Assembly: GCA_012517635.1 (NCBI GenBank)
Contig: JAAYUP010000105.1
Span: 1-13,370, forward strand
Direction: 5' to 3'
Length of the DNA stretch: 13,370 bases
Origin: Candidatus Atribacter alterifermentans
GTDB taxonomy: Bacteria; Atribacterota; Atribacteria; Atribacterales; Atribacteraceae
In this document: piece after piece, positions 1-7,758 of the stretch
Numbering within the stretch: position 1 is the first letter of the stretch
Layout of the letters: the number at the start of each line of letters is the position of its first letter
Program-made: the position numbers and the translations under genes
The notes under the pieces: model-generated
Database searches by the model: none
Seen by the model: the letters and a program-made list of their open reading frames with translations, nothing else
What the model was told of the DNA's origin: nothing

Positions 1-1
1 G

Positions 2-3000
2 GGTTGCCCCTTACAGCTCCTGAGTCCAACTGGGGATTTTATCCGATTTTTGGGAAAAGAAAAAACAACCACCGCATTGGCATATTCTCCCCAGGGAGAC
101 ATTATTGGAGTCAATACCAAATATCTTTTTAAAATTAATCCTGAACAGTGGTCGGAAATGATCCTCTGTCGCTTTCAAGATCTTGAAATAAAAATCGACC
201 ATCAAGATAAATTAGCAGTACACAGCAGCGGAGAAATATTCATCAGCTGTAAAGAGCGGGGGAGTATTATGGTCTTTTCCGACCATGGTCACTTTCTTCG
301 GGAAATACCAGTCGTCGAAAACCAGTCTTTTCATAATGAAATAGACGATATTACTTTTGGACCGGATGGGTATCTCTATGTCTCCCTGATAGAATTTCAA
401 AAAAATATGCCAGTGGGAATGATTAAGAAATTCTCGCCGGAAGGAGTTCTTATCCACACGATCACCAACCTGTATGGCGGGGGTCCCATTCCACTCCCAT
501 CGTTGGGAGAAATAGGGATTTTCTCAGATGGTTCAATCTTAATCGCAACATCTCAATTTTTTCATCCTCTGGAATTTTCTGAAGAAAAATCGTCTTCCTC
601 CTTTTCTCTTTTTTGCAAACTTTCTCCCCTCGGCGAGGTTCTTGATACTTGGGGGCAACCAGGAGATTTTAGTTATATTCGTTCCCTAATCATCAAGGAT
701 GATATCTGCTACGTCACCGACCAGCAGGGTTTCCACCGAATAGTCATCATGGATAAAGAAGGTCATATTCTCTCCGAAATTGTAACTCCGCCTGACACCT
801 ACCTTAATCCAGTGGGAATGGCTCGCCTAGACCAAAATCGGTTGGTCGTTTTAGACAATGCCTTAGAACGATGTGTAATCATGAACAATAATGGGACAAT
901 CGAACAGGTCTTTCCAATATGGGCTTATTTCAACACATCACAACAAGTAAAGGGAGTTTATGTTGGTCCGAATGGCGATATATATCTACCAGGAATGAAA
1001 CAAGTTGCCATATTTTCTCCCACAGGCGTTTTCAAAAAAATAATACCTTTGGACTTAAAAAAAGAAACCCCACCAGGTGGTTGGGGAGGGTTTTTCATTG
1101 ATCAAGAGGGAAACATGATATTCTCCGAAGGTTACCCGGGGAAGATCTGGATTTTTGACCCTCAAGGCCAAGCGGTAAAGACCATATCACTCATAGCGGA
1201 TTCGATAAATCATGAGAAAACCGCCAATGAATCTCACCACTGGGCAGAAAAACCAGGATTCTTTGGTTCTGTTGTTTCAGCTCCTGAAGATGGTATCTAT
1301 GTTCAAGTCATGCACCAAAACCAAAAAGGAGATTTCGAACCTGCATTTTGTGAATTGGACCTGAAAAACGATAAGGTACGCCTCATTATTCCTCGAAATC
1401 TGGAAGATGAAAAAAATGGGGTTGTCCCTCGGATGAATTACGATATCGAGGATGATCTCATAGCACCTTTTGCCGTTGGCAAAGACTTTTTTTATAAGGT
1501 TTATTTTCAGTCGGTGGTTGCCTATGATCGGTCAGGGAACTTTCAATGGTCATTGGGGCAGGAACCCGGCTGGTCTTTTGTGATCCCTGGGCTCCTGGCA
1601 CAGGAGAGCGAACTTGAAATAATGGAATCCGATTGGTCGTATAACGAACCCTTACCAATCCGAATTGAAAAGTGGTCCATCGGTCAAGAAGTGATTTTGG
1701 CTCGCGGTCAAGTCGAAATCGACAATATTCCTCCCAAAGTATTCATCCTCTCATCGGGAATGGCTACCATAGACCAGGACCAATATACTCTCAAAGGACA
1801 CATTGAAGAGAAAAACTTTGATCATTACGGAGTGTGGTATCGAAAAGCTGGGAGCGAACGAGGTTGGAATCAAGTCAACTTAACCCTTCCTCCTTTTAAT
1901 GAAAAACAAAACCCTCAAGATGATATTTTGGCGAGCTGGGATCTCTCCAATGATTATCGGGATGCGGGTGTGGAAATCAAGGTTGTAGCCTGGGATACTG
2001 CCGGAAATTCCAGCGAATCAATCGCCCAGGTTGCCTTTGACGATGATGGTGACGGAATCAGCAATAGTGAAGAATTAGCTTTGGGAACCGATCCTCGGCA
2101 ATTTTCTCATATTGAAATTCAAACCGATCTTCAAACCCTAATTACCCCCTACTTTTTTGCTGATTCTCAACATGAACTCCATTTTTACGTCGTTGATGTA
2201 ACCAATCCGGAGAAACCTCGTCCTCTTCCTCATGCCATCCTTCATATTTCCTTTGACGCTGGCACTTATACTCAATATCAAAACACCGTTTTGTGGCAAA
2301 GCCCTGATGTTGTCTCTCAATCAGTAACAGTACGCTGTGCCCTCTCTCGCAGCGACCAAATTGTGATTGCCGACCATGGAATAAGCAACCTCTTGGAGGC
2401 TGAATTCAATCTTTTGGTCATGAAAGACGAAGACCAAGATTGGATGCCTGATGTCCGTGAAGTACTGGATGGAAACGACGATTTCATTTCCACCTTTTTA
2501 AACAACCCTGATTCCGATGGTGATGAGGTCATCGACGGAAAAGACCTAGCACCGCGTACCACCTATCAGGAATGTTGGCACAAAACTTACTATCCCAGCA
2601 TGCTAGGGAAAGCTCTCCCGCTCTGCTTCTATGGAATTGGCGGTCCGGGAAGTCATACGGTCCGGTGGTCCTACTATTGCTACGACGACCCAGACAAAAA
2701 ATTTATTCTCTATCACGATTTAGGTTGGGAAGGAATCATCGAAAGTGACGTTATGTCAGCCCCAAAAAATAAAGAGCTTGCCAACTCTATGTTGTTTCCT
2801 GGTCAGACTAGTGAACTAAATGTTTTTAACCTATCCCTCATTCCCCAAAATGATCAGCTTTTCTTCCAAAACCAGAACCAAATTGATACCCCATCTTGGG
2901 ATTTGGTTAAAAACCAGCTTCAAGATGACTTTCACGATTTAATCGATATTGAAATCCCCCAACTCCCTTTCGACGATCATGCCCAACCTCATCTTATACC

Positions 3001-5272
3001 TCCTCCATCAGGGGAAGCCAAACCAAGTCCACCACCCTTCGCCATTACTTCCTTTAATGGAGGCACTCTTCAATCAAATTGTGAGGATGAATTTTTAGAT
3101 AAATATGAATTCCCCATCAAAAAAAATCAAGAATATGTTGATTTTTATTATCATTCCAAGACTGCGTGTGGAGTAGGTTTAATCAACAACGTTGCACCCA
3201 TAGATGTGGCTACCTTTACCGAAACCGGCATTCACCGTGGATATTTGGTAGTTGAGGTCCCGGGACACAATGATTATCTCGATCGAACCTTAACCTTTCA
3301 ATGGCGTATTAATGAAAACGCTGACCAAACCAAACTCTCATCTGCTCCAGGAGATGGATTTACCCAACTAGCCTGGTTAGTAGAAATCTATCATCCCGAT
3401 CAGGTTATCCATTTTCAAAAAAGCGTTATTCAGATAACCCTCCCCGTATCTTCTTCGAGTCCACTCCCAAAACCCGGGCCAATCCTTCCCTGGAATACAG
3501 CTCTCTATACCGATCAAGTACTGGCACAACCTCAAGGTGATCATCTTTACTATACTTCTGTCAAGTTGCCTGGTGAGCGATTAACTCCAGGAAATTCATT
3601 ATTTATTAAACTCACTCCTTTTTGGGTTAAAAAAACTCGCTCCAAAATTACTTTTGAACCGCTCCAGCTCCCCGAAAGGACCATCCAAGCTATCACTCTT
3701 GATAATAATCAGCAAGTTATTGCGATCATTCAAGATCCACCTTATTCTCCCATTACTGTTTCCGGCATTATTGTCGAGACTATCAGCCCAATTCAGGAAT
3801 GGATCCCTCGCCTTTTGCCACGACCAAATCATCCTCTCAATAATCAGATTTTAGAACAGCTCATAACATCTCTTTCATCATCGGCAAATAGCTGGCTTCC
3901 ACCGTATGGGTGTTTTGATTACTCCCAAACCATAAACGGAGTAAATTATACAATACGATGCATTAATACCAATGGAATGCGTAATCAATGGAAAAGATCA
4001 GGATTAGAGCCTCAGCTTAAAAGTTTGATTCAAGAAAGGTCGTTGGATGAAGTCGATGTTGTTTGTTTGGTTGCCCCAAACCAGTATGAACTTTCTCTTC
4101 TTTTCCAAAGCCTTCCCTGGGACTTACCCAACCAGTGGTTGTCGGAAGGAAAAAGTATCTCAGGAGAAGAAACCTCTTTTCTGCTTTCTGAAAGTGGATT
4201 TGGAGGTGTTGTTTCTCAATCTGATATTTCAGCAGATCCTCTCCTCGAAAACCTCAAAAAAGTGAAAAACGTGATTTCAGCTGGAATAAAAATCTATAGT
4301 TCTTGGCAAAAAATTGCGAGCGCTCAACCCATCGAAACTGAAGTCGATACCTCTTGGGTTGAATCGGAAGACGAAGCTTTTTCCAATACTGAATCTCTTC
4401 AGACTTGTTTAACTCAAAAAACATCGTCAGGAACCATTCTTGTCAAAGAAACCACAACTCAGACCCAAACTCTCCAACAAGAAACTCTGAAGCGGGTTAA
4501 GGAAAAAACCGAGATTGTGCAGGAAACCGAACTTAATCAATCATCGCTCCTCAATCAAATACAACATTCTCTCCAATTCAAAGCGTTCCTCTCCGGCGCG
4601 AAAGTTGGAATTATTCTTATTAGCAGTGGAAGCCAAATTTATGCCTGTTCTTCTCAGGATGATTGGGTAGGAGTTCGTGTTTATGCCTTGAAGGGAGGTA
4701 TTGAATTATCTGTTGAAGCTTTTAAATTAGCAGGAATCGCAGCTCAAACCCGGCTTGGAGCACATTTACCTTCTTATCTCATTATGCCAGAAAAAAGCTT
4801 CTGGGTAAAAGGGATTCCAATCAAAAGCATACGCGGCTCTCTCAATGTGGTTGGGATTGTCACCGGTACCATTGAAACTGGATATAATCTCTACCTTTAC
4901 ACTCAAGCCGACGATGTACTCAGCAAAAAAGAAGCCGCTCGTAACACCTGTGCAACTGCTATCGATGCCGGTATTAGCGCTGTTGAGCCTTTAGGAGGTT
5001 TCATTATGGGGTCCTGGATTATTGGATCAGAAATCGTCCATTCCACCTTAAAATTTTTTGATGTTGAAGTATCGCCGTACATTAAAAAAGTAACGAGCAC
5101 GCCTGGCCAGTTTTTGACCTATGCTGTGGTAAAAATTGATCCCCAATCGGTACCTTTTGATAAAGCCATCGATGCTTGTACCAAAGCTCAAAATGATGCA
5201 ATTAAAAACTGTAAAAAATATAATAAAGATCCTAAGAAAGAATATATTTATATTTTTGTTCCGCCATCCTAA
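2..5272 (+). CDS. Giant multidomain NHL-propeller / Ig-like / calcium-repeat protein, 5'-truncated
   Basis: The reading frame is open to the left edge, and its first codons (LLSPTGDFYPIL) already look like a propeller blade, so the true start and any signal peptide lie outside. Residues are numbered from the TTG at 50. Residues 1 to about 540 hold repeated blade motifs of the type F-S-P-x-G (128, 191, 322, 369, also 13, 234 and 492), typical of NHL/SMP-30-like beta-propellers. Residues 558-662 look like an Ig/Fn3-like domain, opening with NIPPKV and ending in AWDTAGN. Two Asp-rich repeats follow, DDDGDG...GTDP at 664-682 and a second at 793-835, resembling thrombospondin type 3 calcium sites. 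A Pro-rich linker lies near 980-998. Residues 1000-1450 are unrecognised. Residues 1455-1510 are Gln/Thr/Glu-rich and probably helical; 1511-1740 contain hydrophobic Gly/Ala-rich segments and several Cys. The architecture implies a secreted or surface protein (inference); the biochemical role is unknown. Confidence 0.9.
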   Translation, partial: GCPLQLLSPTGDFIRFLGKEKTTTALAYSPQGDIIGVNTKYLFKINPEQWSEMILCRFQDLEIKIDHQDKLAVHSSGEIFISCKERGSIMVFSDHGHFLREIPVVENQSFHNEIDDITFGPDGYLYVSLIEFQKNMPVGMIKKFSPEGVLIHTITNLYGGGPIPLPSLGEIGIFSDGSILIATSQFFHPLEFSEEKSSSSFSLFCKLSPLGEVLDTWGQPGDFSYIRSLIIKDDICYVTDQQGFHRIVIMDKEGHILSEIVTPPDTYLNPVGMARLDQNRLVVLDNALERCVIMNNNGTIEQVFPIWAYFNTSQQVKGVYVGPNGDIYLPGMKQVAIFSPTGVFKKIIPLDLKKETPPGGWGGFFIDQEGNMIFSEGYPGKIWIFDPQGQAVKTISLIADSINHEKTANESHHWAEKPGFFGSVVSAPEDGIYVQVMHQNQKGDFEPAFCELDLKNDKVRLIIPRNLEDEKNGVVPRMNYDIEDDLIAPFAVGKDFFYKVYFQSVVAYDRSGNFQWSLGQEPGWSFVIPGLLAQESELEIMESDWSYNEPLPIRIEKWSIGQEVILARGQVEIDNIPPKVFILSSGMATIDQDQYTLKGHIEEKNFDHYGVWYRKAGSERGWNQVNLTLPPFNEKQNPQDDILASWDLSNDYRDAGVEIKVVAWDTAGNSSESIAQVAFDDDGDGISNSEELALGTDPRQFSHIEIQTDLQTLITPYFFADSQHELHFYVVDVTNPEKPRPLPHAILHISFDAGTYTQYQNTVLWQSPDVVSQSVTVRCALSRSDQIVIADHGISNLLEAEFNLLVMKDEDQDWMPDVREVLDGNDDFISTFLNNPDSDGDEVIDGKDLAPRTTYQECWHKTYYPSMLGKALPLCFYGIGGPGSHTVRWSYYCYDDPDKKFILYHDLGWEGIIESDVMSAPKNKELANSMLFPGQTSELNVFNLSLIPQNDQLFFQNQNQIDTPSWDLVKNQLQDDFHDLIDIEIPQLPFDDHAQPHLIPPPSGEAKPSPPPFAITSFNGGTLQSNCEDEFLDKYEFPIKKNQEYVDFYYHSKTACGVGLINNVAPIDVATFTETGIHRGYLVVEVPGHNDYLDRTLTFQWRINENADQTKLSSAPGDGFTQLAWLVEIYHPDQVIHFQKSVIQITLPVSSSSPLPKPGPILPWNTALYTDQVLAQPQGDHLYYTSVKLPGERLTPGNSLFIKLTPFWVKKTRSKITFEPLQLPERTIQAITLDNNQQVIAIIQDPPYSPITVSGIIVETISPIQEWIPRLLPRPNHPLNNQILEQLITSLSSSANSWLPPYGCFDYSQTINGVNYTIRCINTNGMRNQWKRSGLEPQLKSLIQERSLDEVDVVCLVAPNQYELSLLFQSLPWDLPNQWLSEGKSISGEETSFLLSESGFGGVVSQSDISADPLLENLKKVKNVISAGIKIYSSWQKIASAQPIETEVDTSWVESEDEAFSNTESLQTCLTQKTSSGTILVKETTTQTQTLQQETLKRVKEKTEIVQETELNQSSLLNQIQHSLQFKAFLSGAKVGIILISSGSQIYACSSQDDWVGVRVYALKGGIELSVEAFKLAGIAAQTRLGAHLPSYLIMPEKSFWVKGIPIKSIRGSLNVVGIVTGTIETGYNLYLYTQADDVLSKKEAARNTCATAIDAGISAVEPLGGFIMGSWIIGSEIVHSTLKFFDVEVSPYIKKVTSTPGQFLTYAVVKIDPQSVPFDKAIDACTKAQNDAIKNCKKYNKDPKKEYIYIFVPPS

Positions 5273-5301
5273 TGAAGAGAACCCATCTAGCAAAAATAGT
5301 A

Positions 5302-5367
5302 AAAAGTAAGTTTAAAAAGTGAATTGAAAAATTCACCGTTAAACTTAGTTTTCGATTGCTCTTTTTT
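5302..5367 (+). terminator. Hairpin terminator of the giant gene, probably bidirectional
   Basis: Thirty bases after the stop codon there is a long two-part stem. The outer arms 5302-5315 and 5339-5352 pair over 14 positions with one mismatch. The inner arms GTGAATT (5319-5325) and AATTCAC (5330-5336) close a GAAA loop. A T-rich stretch ending in CTCTTTTTT follows on the plus strand. On the minus strand the same hairpin is followed by a T-rich tract as well (complement of the A runs at 5292-5305). It sits between convergent genes, so it could stop transcription from both sides. Confidence 0.75.
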
Positions 5368-5397
5368 CCTTCTCCCCTTCGTTGGATATGGTGTTGG

Positions 5398-5425
5398 TGA
5401 GGAAAATGTTTGATTATTTTCCTCA
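5398..5425. repeat. Perfect 10-bp inverted repeat, intergenic
   Basis: TGAGGAAAAT at 5398-5407 is the exact reverse complement of ATTTTCCTCA at 5416-5425, with an 8-base loop. No clear T-run follows on either strand, so it is not a convincing intrinsic terminator on its own. It may be a back-up RNA 3'-end structure in the convergent spacer. Confidence 0.5.
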
Positions 5426-5534
5426 AGCTTATTTCTAATTCACCAAACGCTGAACTGGTATCCTTGGTTTATAACTAGGCACTAATTCAAAAAAAATTAG
5501 AGGAATAATAAATAAATCTTGGATTTAACTAATG

Positions 5535-5592
5535 GGAGAGGCTCAGGTTAGAATAAGCTCACCCCTGGCTCATTTTAACCTAAGTCCTCTCC
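5535..5592. repeat. Long imperfect palindrome, REP-like
   Basis: GGAGAGG (5535-5541) pairs with CCTCTCC (5586-5592). After a small internal loop, AGGTTA (5545-5550) pairs with TAACCT (5576-5581). The result is an imperfect hairpin of 58 bases with a G/C-rich centre, set in otherwise AT-rich non-coding DNA. The next palindrome follows directly at 5594-5604. The shape suggests an intergenic REP-like or miniature element. Confidence 0.5.
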
Positions 5593-5620
5593 TCCCCTGA
5601 GGGGGAAATTAGAATGAGGG
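5586..5620 (-). repeat. Dispersed palindromic repeat, copy 1
   Basis: Read on the minus strand, this segment begins CCCTCATTCTAAT, passes through CCCCCTCAGGGG and ends GGAGAGG. It aligns along its length with the plus-strand segment at 11399-11432 (CCCTCACCTATACC, then CCACCAGGGG, then GAGGG). Both are non-coding and both centre on a small C/G hairpin (here CCCC 5594-5597 with GGGG 5601-5604). The match is by eye and imperfect. Confidence 0.5.
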
Positions 5621-5880
5621 TTAGAATGAATACGATTTCATAAAAACCTTAACTTAAGCTTCTCCAATAAATGATACATATTTATAAAAATATTGCAAGT
5701 CCCTTCAAAAAAAATAATATCAATTATAAATTAAATTATAAAATTATTCATATCCTTTTTAAGAGATGTTATAAAGCTCAATCATTACCTGAACAATTTA
5801 TTGATGAAAAAAAACTATTTCATATTTTAAACATACCATAAATAAATAGTAATGCCTTACAAGAATTCTTTCTATTAAAA
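5621..5880. other. AT-rich intergenic tract without a gene
   Basis: After the palindrome cluster the convergent spacer becomes very AT-rich up to the stop codon of the exporter gene. TTAGAATGA occurs twice just at its left end (5609-5617 and 5621-5629, 12-base period). No frame with a plausible ribosome-binding site, no tRNA-like fold and no insertion-sequence ends were seen. The only structured element I can support is the weak terminator candidate at 5807-5849. Confidence 0.5.
5807..5849 (-). terminator. Weak candidate terminator of the exporter operon
   Basis: On the minus strand, 32 bases past the stop codon of the second exporter gene, CTATTT (5849-5844) can pair with AAATAG (5820-5815). 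A run of eight T follows (complement of 5807-5814). The stem is short, AT-only apart from its end pair, and has a long loop, so strength is doubtful. The better hairpin at 5302-5352 may be the effective terminator. Confidence 0.3.
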
Positions 5881-7758
5881 CTAGTAAACCTCTAAGGTTT
5901 GGATGGACTGGGAGTTAAACTGGCTCATATATAGGTTATAATAAAAACCTTTTTTATCCAATAATTTTTGGTGGTTTCCCTGTTCAACAATTTCACCTTG
6001 GTTGATAACTAAAATCAGATCGGCATTGCGAATGGTGCTTAATCGATGAGCGATTACCAAGCTGGTTCTTCCCTTCATTAGATTAAGCATAGCCTTCTGA
6101 ACGTATTTTTCCGTTCGGGTATCAATGCTACTGGTTGCCTCATCCAAAATCAAAATTGAAGGATTCGCCAACAATACCCGGGATATGGCAATAAGTTGTC
6201 TTTGCCCTTGGCTGAGATCGCTCCCTTCTTCGGTGAGGATAGTATCATAACCGTTTGGTAAATGTCGGATAAACTGTTCAGCATTAGCCAGGCGTGCCAC
6301 GTCTTCAATTTCTTGATCTGAAGCATCAAGGCGTCCATAACGAATATTGTCCCGAACTGATTCGGCAAAAAGATAAGTATCCTGTAAAACAATGCCCAGT
6401 AGCGACCGTAAAGTTGATCGTTTGATATTACGAATATCAATTCCATCAATGAAGATTGTTCCAGATTGGACATCATAAAAACGAGTTAAAAGATTAACTA
6501 TGGTTGTTTTTCCTGCACCGGTTGGCCCTACTATAGCAACGGTTTGCCCGGGAAAAATATGAAAACTGATGTTTTTTAAAACTGGTTCTTCAGATTTATA
6601 ACTAAAACTCACCTCTCGAAATTCAACCTCTCCCTTAATATCCCAAGTCTCAGCAACATCGGGTGAATCAGCTGTTTCGGGTGGTTCATTCATAACTTCA
6701 AAAACTCGCTCAGCACTGGATAGTCCCGACTGAATTATATTGAACTGATTGGCTAATTCATTCAAAGGACGAGCAAAATGCCGTGAATAAGTTATAAAAC
6801 TGGCAATAACACCTATGGTTATGATTTGATGAATTGCCATATAACCACCTACACCTGCTACAATAGCGAAACCGAAGTTATTTAACAAATTCATTAATGG
6901 AGGGAGAATACCCGAATAAATTTGAGCACGTATTGCTATTCCTTTTAAAGCAGTGTTTTGTTTTTCAAATTCCTCAATCTCTTGCTTTTCTCGATTGAAG
7001 ATTTTTACAACCTTCTGCCCAGAAATATTCTCTTCTATTAAACCATTCAAATCGCCTAATTGTGACTGTTGTCGAAGAAAGGATTCACGGGTTCGACTAG
7101 CAATCATTCGTGTGAACAAAAACACCAAGGGAATGACGGTTAAACTAACCACAGTGAGCAATGGACTAAGCCAAAGCATCATAATAACTGTCCCAATCAG
7201 GGTAATAATGCTGGTAAAAACTTGCACAATACTTGAACTGAGGGCATTGCTGATCAAGTCAATATCATTGGTTAGACGGCTCATTAGATCTCCGTGCAGG
7301 TGTTGATCAAAATATTTTATTGGAAGATATTGTAATCGGGAAAACAAATCCTCTCTCAAGTGAAATACTGTTTTTTGTGCAACTTGAATCATGAGACGGT
7401 TTTGAATATAGGTAAAAAGTGAAACTAAGATATAAATACCAATCAGCATCAAAGCCATTCTCATCAAACCATTAAAATCACCGGGGATTATATAATCATC
7501 GATGGCTTTTCCAATGAAATAAGGTCCTACTAAATTTAAAATTGAAGATAACAACGCCGAGATAAATATAAAAAGCAGGGTTCCACGATTGTCTTTTAAA
7601 TAAACCCATAACTGTTTTACTGTTTTCCGAGTATCTTTTGGTTTTGAAATCGGTCCCGGCATTTGATGAGGACCATGTCCTCCAATTCCACCCATGGGGC
7701 GACCTGGTTGCCGAGATCCAGAATAAAATCCAGACTTTGAAGCTCTCGGATCAATCAT
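5881..7758 (-). CDS. Heterodimeric ABC exporter, catalytic subunit (TM288/BmrD-like)
   Basis: This is a 625-residue half-transporter: membrane domain plus ATPase domain, forming an inner-membrane exporter with its upstream neighbour. A Gly/Pro/His-rich tail (1-40) precedes hydrophobic helices between about 58 and 330. The ATPase domain has Walker A GPTGAGKTT (411-419), Q-loop Gln459, signature LSQGQ (515-519), Walker B ILILDE with catalytic Glu540, D-loop SSID (543-546) and switch His571. A complete Glu/His pair with an altered signature (LSQGQ for LSGGQ) is the pattern of the catalytic partner in TM287/288 and BmrCD. Its ATG overlaps the upstream stop by 8 nt, with AAGGGG (7768-7773) as ribosome-binding site, so the two are translationally coupled. 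Substrate is unknown; family members export drugs, lipids or peptides. Confidence 0.95.
   Translation of the reverse strand: MIDPRASKSGFYSGSRQPGRPMGGIGGHGPHQMPGPISKPKDTRKTVKQLWVYLKDNRGTLLFIFISALLSSILNLVGPYFIGKAIDDYIIPGDFNGLMRMALMLIGIYILVSLFTYIQNRLMIQVAQKTVFHLREDLFSRLQYLPIKYFDQHLHGDLMSRLTNDIDLISNALSSSIVQVFTSIITLIGTVIMMLWLSPLLTVVSLTVIPLVFLFTRMIASRTRESFLRQQSQLGDLNGLIEENISGQKVVKIFNREKQEIEEFEKQNTALKGIAIRAQIYSGILPPLMNLLNNFGFAIVAGVGGYMAIHQIITIGVIASFITYSRHFARPLNELANQFNIIQSGLSSAERVFEVMNEPPETADSPDVAETWDIKGEVEFREVSFSYKSEEPVLKNISFHIFPGQTVAIVGPTGAGKTTIVNLLTRFYDVQSGTIFIDGIDIRNIKRSTLRSLLGIVLQDTYLFAESVRDNIRYGRLDASDQEIEDVARLANAEQFIRHLPNGYDTILTEEGSDLSQGQRQLIAISRVLLANPSILILDEATSSIDTRTEKYVQKAMLNLMKGRTSLVIAHRLSTIRNADLILVINQGEIVEQGNHQKLLDKKGFYYNLYMSQFNSQSIQTLEVY

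Noticed and set aside
50..52. TTG at 50 as the start codon of the giant gene
   Set aside because: The same frame stays open to position 2 and already encodes a propeller-like blade; no ribosome-binding site precedes the TTG. The gene is cut by the window edge.
5048..5426. Small minus-strand open frames near the 3' end of the giant gene, possible immunity genes
   Set aside because: They overlap the giant gene's coding sequence or the terminator hairpin and their translations show no domain-like composition or good start signal.
6953..7306. Open frame of 117 codons on the plus strand
   Set aside because: It is antisense to the membrane domain of the exporter subunit, has no ribosome-binding site of note and its translation is low-complexity with many Cys and Ser.
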